Under the pieces are notes generated by a model. The model saw only the letters and a program-made list of their open reading frames with translations, did not search any database and was not told the origin of the DNA. The translations under genes were made by a program, and so were the position numbers. A stretch of 64,000 nt of DNA. Source: Larix kaempferi. Its lineage: Eukaryota > Streptophyta > Pinopsida > Pinales > Pinaceae. Shown in pieces: positions 22,341-33,744 of this stretch; the stretch's first letter is position 1; every line of letters begins with the position of its first letter. The stretch is from assembly GCA_027924585.1 (NCBI GenBank), contig BSBM01000592.1:8564501-8628500 (forward strand), written 5' to 3'.

Positions 22341-22447
22341 AAGTAAATTGCTTTAAGGCATGAATGAAAGCATTTAGAAGAGAAAAAAAAAGTATCAGGG
22401 TCTCGCATCGCCTCTGAAGGACACCGAGATGATATGGGGATGCTACA

Positions 22448-22452
22448 AAGGG
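22448..22452. repeat. Target site duplication of element B, right copy (AAGGG)
   Basis: AAGGG follows the 3' LTR. The paralogous sequence at 26824 has the same AAGGG followed by the same flank without an insertion. Confidence 0.85.
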
Positions 22453-25390
22453 AATCTCCTAGCATCACAACACTCTAAGAAGTCGTAAGGAATAGTTGGC
22501 CATGCAATGACTTAGTCCAAACATAATTAAACTTGACAAGAGGACAATGTTTAGCATTTCAAGGTGCCACACTAAGGACCATGAGGATTTTGGACACCCA
22601 AGCAAGTGGGCCTCCTATCTACATGCAAAGCTCCCATGATCAATGGCCATATAAAAATTCCTTCTTGGGTTCCAACAAAAGCTTCCATAAACTATTGATT
22701 CAACTTCCACAACTTGAGTGCAATTTCTTCAAGCGTTGGCCTTATGATGGCCATCTATAGCCATTAACCATCAACATGGTTATGCATAGCGGAAACCTTT
22801 TCTCTATTACATTTCCAATATCTCAACCAATCGTGAGGGGGTTGTAGGCCCAACTTAATGGAGAAGTCATCATGAATAAACCTCCAAAGTTTATAACCAA
22901 TGATCCTATTAGGGTTGGACAACCCAAAATTGTCCTTAAGCTCACACTAATAGAGTTAATCCCTTGAGATCCAAACTGGATCAATAATATTTATTCTCCT
23001 TTTTGGTGCTTTATGGAATGTAATACTAGAGCCACACCTTGTTAGGGCCATTTTCACGACCAATCATGAATTCTACTAAGTAGAGTCAAAACTAAAATAT
23101 TAACAATTTTGGGGCTTATAATGCTTTTTGGTGTCAAAACTTGGCCAAAACTATAGGGTGATTTTTCCATGTTGTTCTTCTCAACAAGAAATTTCCAATG
23201 GTGTATCATGTGTCAAAATGGAGTTTGTATGAGAAAGTTATGCCTCTAGCAGGTTGATCGTTGCTCTAACCACCCCATTTCCAAGTTAAAGTTGCATCAA
23301 ATTCCATTACTCACATATATGGATCTAGCCACATATGGCCTTTCAAGAGAACTCTAGAGAGTATAAAATCCTATTCCTAATCAAAAGTTGGAGAATGCAA
23401 AAACCCCAACCCTAACCCTAAGAATTGTTAATGTGTAAAAACTTAGTCCCTAGGAGAGAAAGAGGTTTCATTCATATTTAGTAATTTTATGTTCTATAGT
23501 TGAGTAGTGCAAAGAAGTGGGATAATAGAACAAAGAAGAGGAAGAAGATGGTCATGTTGCAACCTATAACAAGCCACATTGTTCATTTGCTCCATAGTGG
23601 TTTTTTTTCTAGGTATTCTGAATTGTATATATTAGATTAATAAGAGCAAAGTAGGGTCCTTATTTTAGATCAAGTTTTCCCTTCACAAGTTTTGTCAAGG
23701 TAAATCTCGTGTTCATGGCGTTTCGTGGTGTGATTTTACAATTATTGTAGATTTGTTCTTATTAATCAGCTTGGTTTTATTGATGCAAGCAATGTGCTTC
23801 TAATATTATGTCCTAATCATAAATAATCATTGCATGGTGGAGTAGAGTCTTACTAGAATTACAGTATTGTATTAAATATTTGTTGTCATGAACTATCCAT
23901 TAAAATATCCAAGGTATTTTACCAATCACCTTGTCTAACTATCACATCTGACATCATTTCTTGAGATAATACCCTTCCTTCTTTTGATTCCTAGTTGTGG
24001 TCTTGGATTCTCGTATGTTCTAACCATTGGTGTTATGTTTTCCCATAGAAGGGAAAATAATTAAGCAGAGCAAGTATGTTTCATCTTATTTATGGGGTTG
24101 GGATTAGGCAACCTAGATTTTATTTTTAACCCGAAAGGAATGTTTTAGAGAAGTAATAGAAAATATTTCTAGCTCATTTATAAGATGACACAAGAAACCA
24201 GAAAGAAACTTAATGGGAATTAAGGGTGTCTTAAAAAACATTTACCTGGGGAATGCAAATGGTTGGTGTTTGAATGCTCTTGCATTGGACCCTATTAATA
24301 GCCATCATTATTTCATTTGCAAGCTACTTTGATTTACTTAATGTTTTGAGGTGACCTTTACCAACCATATGAATTGAGGGAACCTTAATATGGCCACCCC
24401 TTAGCTTGAGGTTGGGGTTATAGAAACAACTAAAGGACTAGATTCTCAAAGAAGAATCAATTGTAATCATAGTTTTTAATAAACATAAATATGTATAAAC
24501 ATCAAATAATAATAGTAATAGTAATAAATGATTGACACATCCTAACCAAAGGACATGACCTAACCAAGAAACATGACCCATCAACCATCATGACTAGTCA
24601 ATGTGTGTAAGCATATTGTCGGATGGCATTGTAACATTAACCAATCTATCTTATTCATTATTAAATATCATTGATCCTATATGGATTTATTGTCCTCCTT
24701 ATGTCATATATTCCTTAATAACTGAATTATCATTCATTTCATTTGTATCAAAACCAAATTTGTTAATGGCCCTTGGCCACATCTATTTATCAAGACTTGT
24801 GTAATCCGACATTTTGCCACTCATATTTTCTTCAGAGTTTCTTTGATCACTAGGTCTTTGATAAAAAAACGGCCCTTATCTATTTAAAGTTAACAAGAAA
24901 ATATCCATTGCAGATTCAAAGAAAAAGAAACCAAAGATTCAAAATTAGAAACCTTTGCACAAGCATTAACGTTCTATTTGAAGCAACCATTATTTTTTTC
25001 AAAGAGTGTCAAGGTTGTATTGAAAGTTATAAATTTTAAGAAAAAGTGTGTTGAGGCTACACTATTGCAAGTTGAACAATTACACATGAAGAAGATATAA
25101 AATTCAATTTCATTTTCCATCAACCACAATTGTAAATCATTAACTATAGATTTGTTTGGTGCCAAATTAGTTGTCAAATGAAAGGGAATATTCTTGTGGT
25201 CAATCACATGTTGCAAATTTGCACAATAGAAACCTAACATTAGGGGACACCTTGGCATCACACTCCATGCATAACCAACCTCAACACTAAGTTGTATTCA
25301 ATATATGAAGGTCAAAATATGTGAGGGTACTCTACGTGGTAGAAACTTCCATCTGCCAAATTGTGTCAAAGATTTGCTGAGCAAGTACAA
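22453..25390. repeat. Direct repeat R1 (about 2.9 kb), host of element B
   Basis: This matches 26833-29768 almost throughout with scattered substitutions and small indels. The left part of the unit lies beyond B, off the window. It holds no convincing ORF. Noted inside: a TATA-like TATAAAATCC at about 23369 followed by CCCTAACCCTAA, and a block near 23180-23275 that resembles element C's LTR. These suggest an LTR or an LTR-derived repeat, but no primer site follows the right edge. Family not identified. Confidence 0.8.
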
Positions 25391-25424
25391 CAACCCATTA
25401 TGTTATAAGTAGATAAAGAGAGGG

Positions 25425-25635
25425 TTTGAGGGTGGGAGTCAATGGTGTGACTTTATGGCTGACCCCATAGAATTCCAAGTTCAATTCCCTACGAGGAGAA
25501 CCCTTTAATGCCTCGTACAATCCTAGCGACAATTCTACTCTCACTCAACAAATCATTCTTCCACTCGAACTAAAACTAGCCCAAACTCTTGGTTTATTGT
25601 GGCTCGATAAAAAATCCACAGTTACCCAAAAAAAT
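25425..25635 (+). mobile_element. tRNA-derived SINE (plus strand)
   Basis: A box-A-like stretch at 25436-25447 (GAGTCAATGGTG) and a box B at 25479-25489 (GTTCAATTCCC) are spaced as in a tRNA promoter. The unit ends in a short A run (AAAAAAAT). It is flanked by near-identical repeats GTAGATAAAGAGAGGG (25409-25424) and GTAGATAGAGAGGG (25636-25649), as expected for a target duplication. Box A is weak, so the tRNA origin is less sure than the insertion itself. Confidence 0.62.
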
Positions 25636-25649
25636 GTAGATAGAGAGGG

Positions 25650-26823
25650 ATATTTTTTATTAAATTGTCCAAGGGATAAAGAGATCATAAGATGTATGGG
25701 AACCCATAGAAATAAATAAATAAAATAGTTACCACTTGCATCACTTGTAAATTAAGCAATTAGAAAGAGAATAACAAATAAACAAAAGAAAGCTTGCATG
25801 TAACCATGACACCTACCTTTAATGACATAAAACAATAGTGAAAAACAAGAAGGGAACCATGATGGCTAATTCTCAATTATAATATACACATATCATAAAA
25901 TTAAGGATCTATTGTTTGCCCCATTATACTCTTCTTTAACAACCCTTATCTTGCTTGTATCTCTCTCTTGGCCAACCTTCAAATGGACCCTACTCAATCC
26001 TCTTAGAAAGTTGCTTCTTAGTCCTTGGTACAACTTTTGGCCATTTTTATGATGTGCAAGTACGCATTGAAATGAAGAAGGAGGTGTTGTGTTGCTTCCA
26101 CTTCATCATTCTCACATATCTCACACAAACTTTCCTCCCATGGTTCCTTGGGTTGCTATCTTCTTCTTACTCACATTGTAGCTTGTGGGAGTCAGTTCTT
26201 AGTTGAGCCATCACATGTTTTTCATGCCATGATGTGTTTAGTTTCATATATTCTTGAGTTTTTATTTTCCATGCTTGTTGAAATTTTCTATGTAGTATTG
26301 TTGTTTCATATTAGTGTCTTTCTTCTATTTTCCCTAGCTGCAACATTCTTGGATATGGTTTTCGAGTTTTTTTTTTTTTTTTGGGAAATCGTCCTCTTCT
26401 ATGCCCCAATCCTTGATCCAAATTCTACATTGGAGGTCCCATGATTTCTTAAACTCCCCTTTGGTGATTTTGATTGAAAACCTCTCATTGTTCATGGATG
26501 TCATTTCTTGCCTATATAAAATCAGTTTTCTAAGATCTTGTAGCTCTGTTGGGTACAATATCGATTATGTAAGGAGTATCACGTATGCATAATTTCACAT
26601 TAGTATTTCAACAGAATCCAAGGGTATGGTGGTGAGGGCCCTAAACTTTCTTAGTGGGCACATCTCCCATTTGGTTGTTGATGGGTAATTTAAAACAACT
26701 AAGGGAAACGTGGACCAAAGGCTCAGAATAGGTTGAATGAGGGTTGAAACTACTACATGACCAAAAGACAAAATCAACAAGAACAAGATGCCAAGCAATT
26801 TGAAACCCTACAAGGCAAGGGAC
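25650..26823. other. Spacer between R1 and R2, no gene seen
   Basis: AT-rich sequence with a T run near 26370. Open frames of up to 98 codons show no family motif and no codon pattern. The left part of repeat R2 may begin inside this stretch, because the matching part of R1 would lie left of the window. Confidence 0.5.
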
Positions 26824-29768
26824 TCTCCTAGCATCACGACACTCTAATAAGTCGCAAGGAATAGTTGACCATGCAATGAATTAGACCAACCATAGTCAAA
26901 CTTGGCAAGATGATAGTGTTTAGCATTTCAAGGTGCCACACTAAGGACCATGAGTATTTTGGACACCCAAGCAAGTGGGCCTCCTATCTACATGAAAATC
27001 TCCCATGATCAATGGCCATATAAAAAATACCTTCTTAGGTTCCAACAAAATCTTCCATACACTATGATTTTTGCTTCAACTTCCACAACTTGAGTGCGAT
27101 GTAATCAAGTGTTGGCCTTATGATGGCCATCTATAACCATTAACCATCAACATGGTTACGCATTGCATAAAAAATTTCTCTATTACATTTCCAATATCTC
27201 AACCAATTGTGAGGAGGTTGTAGGCCCAACTTAATGGAGAAGTCATCATGAATAAACCTTCAAATTTTATCAACAATGATCCTATTAGGTTTGGAAAACC
27301 CAAAATTGTCCTTAAGCTAACACTAACAGAGTTAATCCCTTGAGATCCAAACTGGACCAATAATATTTATTCTCCTTTTTGGTGCTTTATGGAATGTAAT
27401 ACTAGAGCCACACCTTTTCAAGGCCATTTTCACAACCAAACATGAATTCTACTAAGTAGAGTCAATACTAAGATATTAACAATTTTGGGGCTTATAATGG
27501 TTTTTGGTGTCAAAACTTGGCCAAAATTATAAGGTGATTTTTCCATGTTGTTCTTCTCAACAAGAAATTTCCAATGGTGTATCATGTGTCAAAATGGAGT
27601 TTGTATGAGAAAGTTATGCCTCTAGCAGGTTGATCGTTTCTCTAACCACCCCATTGTTAATTTAAATTTGCATCAAATTCCATTACTCACATATATGGAT
27701 CCAACCACATATGGCCTTTCAAGAGGACTCTAGAGAGTATAAAATATTACTCCTAATCAAAATTTGGAGAATGCAAAAGCCCCAACCCTAACCCTAACAA
27801 CCATTAATGAGTAAAACCTTAGTCCCTAGGAGAGATAGAGGTTTCATTCATATTATAGTAATTTTATGTTCTATAGTTGAGTAGTGCAAAGAAGTGGGAT
27901 AATAGAGCAAAGAAGAGAAAGAAGATGGTTGGGTTGCAAGATATAACAAGCCACATTGTTCATTTGCTCCATAGTGGTTTGTTTTCTAGGTATTATGAAT
28001 TGTAAAATAAGAGCAAAGTAGGGTCCTTGTTTTAGATCAAGTTTTTCCTTCACAAGTTTTGTCGAGATAAATCTTGTGTTCATGGCGTTTTGTGGTGTGA
28101 TTATACAATTATTGTAGATTTGTTCTTATTCATCAACTTGGTTTTATTGATGCGAGCAATGCGCTTCTAATATTATGTCCCAATCATAAATAATCATTGC
28201 ATGGTGGAGTAGAGTCTTATCAGAATTACAATATTGTATTAAATATTTGTTGTCATGAACTATCCATTGAAATATCCAAGATAGTTTACCAATCACCTTG
28301 TCTAACTATCATATCTGACATCATTTCCTGAGATAATACCCTTACTTCTTTTGAATCCTAGTTGTGGTGTTGGATGCTCCTATGTTCTAACCATTGTTGT
28401 TATGTTTTCCCATAGAAGGGAAGATGATTAAGCAAAGGTAGTAGGTTTCATCTTATTTATGGGGTTGGGCTTAGGAAACCTAGCTCTTATTTTTAACCCT
28501 GAATTCATGTTTTAGAGAAGTAATAGAAAAGAGTTCTATCTCATTTCTAAGATGACACAAGAAACCAAAAAGAAACTTGATGGGAATTAAGGGTGTCTTA
28601 AAAAACATTTACCTGGGGCATGCAAATGGTTGGTGTTTGAATGCTCTTCCATTGGACCCTATTACTAGACATCATTATTTCATTTGCAAGCTACTTTGAT
28701 AGCCTTAATGTTGTGAGGTGACCTTTACAAACCATATGACTTGAGGGAGCCTTAATATGGCCACCCCTTAGCTTGAGGTTGGGGTTATAGAAACCAATAA
28801 AGGACTAGATTCTTAAGGAAGAAGCAACTGTAATTATAGTTTTTAATAAACATAAATATGTATAAACATCAAATAATAATAGTAATAAATGATTGACACA
28901 TCTTAACTAAAGGACATGAACTAACCAAGGAACATGACCCATTAACCATCATGACTAGTAAATGTGTGTAAGCATATTGTCGGATGGCATTGCAACATTA
29001 ACCAATCTATCTTATTCATTATTAAATAGTATTGATCCTACATGGATTTATTGTCCTCCTTATGTTGGATATTCCTTAATAAATGAATTATTGTTCATTT
29101 CATTTGTATCAAAACCAAATTTGTTAATGGACCTTGGCCACATCTTTTTAACAAGCCTTGTGTAATCCGATTTTTGGCCACTCACATTTTCTTCAGAGTT
29201 TATTTGATCCCTAGGTCTTTGACCAAAAACCGACCCTTGTGTATTTAACGTTAACAAGAAAATATCCACTGCAGATTCAAAGAAAAAGAAACCAAAGATT
29301 CAAAATTAGAAACCTTTGCACAAGCATTAACATTCTATTTGAAGCAACCATTTTTTTCCAAAGAGTGTCAAGGTTGTATTGAAAGTTATCAATTTTAAGA
29401 AAAAGTGTGTTGAGGCTACACTATTGTAGGTTGAACAATTACACATGAAGAAAAGATAAAATACAATTTCATTTTCCATCAACCACAACTGTAAATCATT
29501 AACTATAGATTTCGTTCAATGCCAAATTAGTTGTCAAAGGAAAGGGAATATTCTTGTGGTCAATCACATGTTACAAATTTGCACAATACAAACAAATTTA
29601 CACAATAGAAACCTATCATTAGGGGACACCTTGGCATCACACTCCATGCATAACCACCCTCAACACTAAGTTGTCTTAACATATATGAAGGTCAAAATCC
29701 GTGAGGGTACTCTATGTGGTAGCAACTTCCATCCGCCAAATTGTGTCAAAGATTTGTTGAGCAAGTAC
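26824..29768. repeat. Direct repeat R2 (about 2.9 kb), unoccupied paralogue of R1
   Basis: Continuous with R1 in sequence and order. It contains the uninterrupted version of the site where B inserted: AAGGG then ACTCTCCTAGCATC, against AAGGG then AATCTCCTAGCATC after B. The match ends at GAGCAAGTAC in both copies (25390 and 29768). A TATA-like motif and CCCTAACCCTAA are at about 27742-27795. No coding sequence is recognisable. Confidence 0.8.
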
Positions 29769-30478
29769 CTTGATCTTATTTGTTGTCTTAATAAACTTGT
29801 TTGTAAATCAAGAGGACAAAGGTATTCATCCATCAAGGAATTGTCTAATTATCAAATTTTATAAGATAACATAGTGTCAAATTTCATGAAAGTAGAAAAG
29901 CACCCTCACTTAAAAATAAGTCGCAACACTTACCATATTCTAATTTAGTCATAACCAATATTTAATATTCATATGCATTCTCGGGTTAAAATAATCAATG
30001 TCATGACCTTTTTAAGATAAATGAATTTATATAAAGATTAAACAAAATCATTGTTATTAGTTCATACTAAACCTAGTATACTTTTCATATGCAAGTTAAA
30101 TGCTACGACTTCACATTAATTCAATTTCATAATATAATATTTTATAAAGGTTTCCAATGTTTTCAAAAACAATTTTTTGAACATACTTTATGAAAATTAA
30201 AAGCAAATTTTAGAATGTTTAAATTTTACTCATTCAATATTTTGATTGGTCAAAGAGGTTATCAATGGGGCATAAATCCCTAAGTATGGATTTATTTTTA
30301 ATTAAGAAATAAAAAATACATTTAATTTGAAAAATTTTAATGGGGCAACTTTCACATGCCATTGTTGACTTTAATTTACTAAAATATTTAAAAATAAAAA
30401 TAAAAAGATTGTTGTCACTTCCCATGTGATGTTTTGATTTTGATGTGACCAACTTTATCTATTTTAATTTTAACGCTT
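29769..30478. other. AT-rich stretch, nothing recognised
   Basis: No ORF with family motifs, no clear repeat, and no splice-like gene structure that I can support. Confidence 0.5.
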
Positions 30479-30493
30479 TTATGGGGACAATTA

Positions 30494-30722
30494 TTATTTT
30501 TCCTGACAAAATACCTATCTTGGAAAACCCTCTCAGTGGTTCCCCTCATTTCAAGGATGGCACCCTGGGTAAAGAGTCTGATATCAGTTTTGGCAACCTA
30601 ACCTGCTAGTGAAGACATCGAGGCTCACAATATTCAGAGGCAACCAGTGGAAGGACTTGAACCTATGACCTCATGCTTGTAAATCACAACATTCAACCAC
30701 TCAAGCTAATCCACTGGGCTAG
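30494..30722 (-). mobile_element. tRNA-derived SINE (minus strand)
   Basis: On the minus strand the unit begins CTAGCCCAGTGG, has box A TAGCTTGAGTGG (30697-30708) and box B GGTTCAAGTCC (30653-30663), and ends in an A-rich tail at about 30494-30505. The flanks TTATGGGGACAATTA (30479-30493) and TTATGAGGACATTTA (30723-30737) form an imperfect target duplication of about 15 bp. Layout and length, about 230 bp, fit plant tRNA-derived SINEs. Confidence 0.75.
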
Positions 30723-30737
30723 TTATGAGGACATTTA

Positions 30738-31439
30738 CTTATTGATATGACAAATGTATAATTTTTTATGTTCTTGTGATTTCCGCTTTAATTTCTCAAT
30801 TTCTATATTCAACTACTTTTAGCAAGGGACTAACCACTTTGTAGAATATTAAATTTTATTAATATTATCAAGTCTTATACATCAAAAGGGAGAAATAAGA
30901 ACATTAGCATTTCAAAGTAAAACAAAAACATGATCAAAATGTTTGTTAAAGTTAATAAGTATCAAAGAGAAGGAGATTAAAGGAGTATTTAAATTTTCTA
31001 AGTTATTTAATTGCCCAAGAAGTTGAAAAGGATCTTTAAATGGATTTTAAAGGAAAAAAGAGAAAGTTTAATTATGAAAGTATTCCAACTCTTTGTGTGC
31101 CATTAATAAAACTCATTGGGACTATTCAAGGAAAATATGTTAACATTGCGATTTGTTTGATCAACAAAGGGAATTATATCAATGTTGGCATGGCCAATCA
31201 ATTACTTAGATGTTCTATTATTTACAATTAGTGATTACATTTTCATATTCCAATTCAAAATTGCATTTATATTTGAAAATGTTAAAGATATAATTATATA
31301 TTTAAACTAGATGGAAACATTGGGTGCTTTCATCTTAAACATGACGAACTTGTTTTTACGTTCTCCAATAAAAAGAAGTAGATACGATTGAAGGACATTA
31401 AAATGAATTCATGATTAGTAGCACGCTCATCATAAATCC
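30738..31439. other. AT-rich stretch, nothing recognised
   Basis: One 63-codon open frame (31040-31231) has an ASP-like sentence (IAICLINKGNYINVGMANQL) that faintly recalls a protease region of a Gypsy element, with no catalytic Asp. I do not call it a gene. Confidence 0.4.
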
Positions 31440-32060
31440 TAAATGATGTATCAAAAGTGATATTTATGTTGATGTTTGGGGCAGCTTTGGGCAGGCATCC
31501 TCTTGGATGTAGCCATGGTGCTTGGCTTGATGGGTCATGGTGATTTGACCTATGGAGGATGATGATGATTCACTCACTGGTGTATGTGAGTCCCCTGGAT
31601 GTATCCTTTCTTGGTCATGGTGCTTTTCCAAGTGGTAGAAGGCTTGGATGCTTACAGATCTACTCCTTGGTTCTGGGAGGTCCCGGTATAGTCCTTAATC
31701 ATGGTACTTGATCAAGTGGTATATGACTTGGGTTTCCCATCACATGCCTACCTGGCTCAGGTATTCCTTGTCATAATAGAGTGGATTTCACTTGCCCATT
31801 CTTAGGGATTAGCTACCCATGTTGGAATGGTCAAGCCTACTCTAGTGTGGGTGCATACACACTAGATCTCTTCTGTCATGGATGGAAGTGCATGTGAAGG
31901 AAGCTCATGGAAATCCTTCTTGGGATATTAAGAATAAGTTTCTAGATCTTGTTACATACATAAATGATAATTAAAGAATAGTTGAGGGTGTGTGCAAATA
32001 AATAAATATAAATAATATAAATAAGAGAAAATAATGAGTTAAAAATAAAAATATAAATAT
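31440..32060. other. Moderate-GC block with internal degenerate repeats
   Basis: 31600-31740 contains two diverged copies of a unit of about 80 bp (GGTCATGGTGCTT, then AAGTGGTA, then CTTGG). No ORF. A TATTTAAAGGTCC motif further right (about 32295) and the general look suggest LTR-derived DNA, without proof. Confidence 0.4.
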
Positions 32061-32250
32061 AAAGAAATAAAATACCGTGGGCGAATACCATGGTTTTATG
32101 AAACCATGGAGAAGTGATGATATAATAATAAATTAAATATTAAAGTGAAAAGATAAAGAAATAAAATACCATGGGAAAATACTATGGTTTTATGAAACCA
32201 TGGGAGAGGCAATGATATAATAATTAAATAATTAAGCATCTAAATAAAGA
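32061..32250. repeat. Two-copy ~94-bp repeat with perfect hairpin
   Basis: Units start at 32061 and 32155 with AAAGAAATAAAATACC. Each contains an inverted repeat built on CATGGTTT, TATG loop, AAACCATG (about 32088-32110 and 32182-32204). Confidence 0.82.
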
Positions 32251-33058
32251 GTAAAAGGACATGCCTTTTATATTTGAAAAGGCACGGTGAGACCTATTTA
32301 AAGGTCCATGTATTGTATTGTATTCACTCATTTTTTATTCAATCATTCATCTTTTATATAAAAACATTTAAGGTGTAACATATGGTTGAATCTTTCAGTG
32401 TATAATTATTTTATGAAGAATCTGCTGCATAAAATTCATAAGGAAAATAATTATCAGATTTGTAAGTGGTAAAATCAACACTTTCAAGATAGTCAACAAT
32501 CAATACAAACATTATAGGATCGCCAGAAAGAATTTGGCATGGCTATTGCTGATAAAGATGAAGAAATTCCTCACCTTACGAATCATAATCAAATCTTGAT
32601 ACCACAAATTAAGAAGTTAAAAAGTAAAAGAAATCAAAACAAGAAACATTGGAGTAAGTTACCAACAAGTAAATTGTGATCAATAAAGAAACAATGATTG
32701 GCCCCACTAAAATAGAGAAGTCATCAAATGTAAAAATCTTGACCTTGGAGAAGGGAACTAATAGAAATCCAATTGAAACCTTATCAACCAATAAATCATC
32801 AAAATTTTTAAAAGATGAAGGTTCCAAAAATAAGATACAAGGATGCCTTATTGTCATCATAATTATATAAGTCATCATATTATTAAATGAGCTAAGCAAA
32901 TACAAAATCAATATGAGAAACTAAGTGAATATCTTAAGAGAATTTCAAGTGTGAAATCTTATATGTCCCCAGATCATAGAAGTCGTCACCACAAAGTTCT
33001 ACAAAAAGATGAATTGGGGTGGTATGACCCTTTCACAATAAGACAATTATTCTAAATG
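32251..33058. other. AT-rich stretch left of element C
   Basis: No supported gene. Open frames near 32609-32911 on both strands overlap and lack family motifs. The sequence is the left flank of C's insertion; it continues at 51162. Confidence 0.5.
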
Positions 33059-33063
33059 CTTCA
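33059..33063. repeat. Target site duplication of element C, left copy (CTTCA)
   Basis: CTTCA here and at 51157-51161 flank element C. Confidence 0.9.
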
Positions 33064-33675
33064 TGATATAGATGGATATAGGTGGCCACCCACCTATTCC
33101 ACTGTCTCAAAACAGTTTTCCATTTTCGCAATTTTCTAGTAATTTTTTTACGATTTTTTGGGTCTTGAACGTCCGGGATCGTTTTGAGGCCTTAAACGGA
33201 ATTTTTGGCTATTCACAGGGCCAATAAGTATTACATACATTGGCCTTATTTGGAAACTGTAGAGTTCGGATAGAAATTTCCAGCAGGATATCGATTGCCC
33301 CAAACAGAGATCATATGCAAAAGTTATGACCCTAGGAAGTTGATTGTTCAACTAACCACCTTGGGGCCACAAAATTTATGACGGTCCATCTTCTAGGGTT
33401 AGGTTTTTGGATGTTTATGGTTCCCACCCTAGTTATTATGATAAATAGGCCCTTTTGGCCTCTTTTTGTATTCATCTTGTCATGAATGAGCGTATCCAGC
33501 ACATCTCTTCTCAGAGATATAGCTACCACCATTCTAGCTGCTTTTATTTTACAGTTTGTTCTGTTTCATTCATTTTAATAGAATGTGATTTTATTGTATC
33601 ACTTTTTTTTTGCAATATATCTTTGTATGTGAATATATATATGTTTCATTTTCGTTCTCACATAAATCTGGATCA
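33064..33675 (+). repeat. Element C 5' LTR
   Basis: Starts TGATATAG, ends GGATCA, and matches 50542-51156. A TATA-like GATAAATAGG is near 33439. The block around 33270-33360 (AAGTTATGACC, TTGATTGTTCAACTAACCACC) has counterparts in R1 and R2. Confidence 0.92.
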
Positions 33676-33676
33676 G

Positions 33677-33688
33677 TGGTATCAGAGC
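33677..33688 (+). promoter_or_regulatory. Element C primer binding site (tRNA-iMet type)
   Basis: TGGTATCAGAGC, one base after the LTR. Confidence 0.95.
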
Positions 33689-33744
33689 GATCTGCTCTTG
33701 TGGTTTCTCGGTGAATGTCCCCAACGTGATCTAAATATCGAGAG

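Larger units (their letters stand above)
19840..22447 (+). repeat. Element B 3' LTR
   Basis: A 2608-bp LTR beginning TGTGATACCCC, a start typical of plant chromoviruses, and ending CTACA. Its last 300 bases match 1-305. Inside are a four-copy tandem repeat (20960-21150) and a dense array of GCGGAT/ATTGCGG motifs (21905-22340). 22448-22452 (AAGGG) is the target duplication; the left copy is off the window. The unoccupied homologous site at 26824-26832 also reads AAGGG, which supports the boundary. Confidence 0.92.

Noticed and set aside
23395-23425. Telomere-like CCCTAACCCTAA
   Set aside because: Only two to three units, present at the same place in R1 and R2, so part of the repeat and not an interstitial telomere.
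25425-25635. Functional tRNA gene at the box A/box B pair
   Set aside because: No acceptor stem pairing or cloverleaf could be formed by eye, and flanking direct repeats with an A-rich end indicate a SINE.
31040-31231. 63-codon open frame in the AT-rich spacer as a gene
   Set aside because: No conserved motif, no paralogue in the window, length expected by chance in AT-rich DNA.
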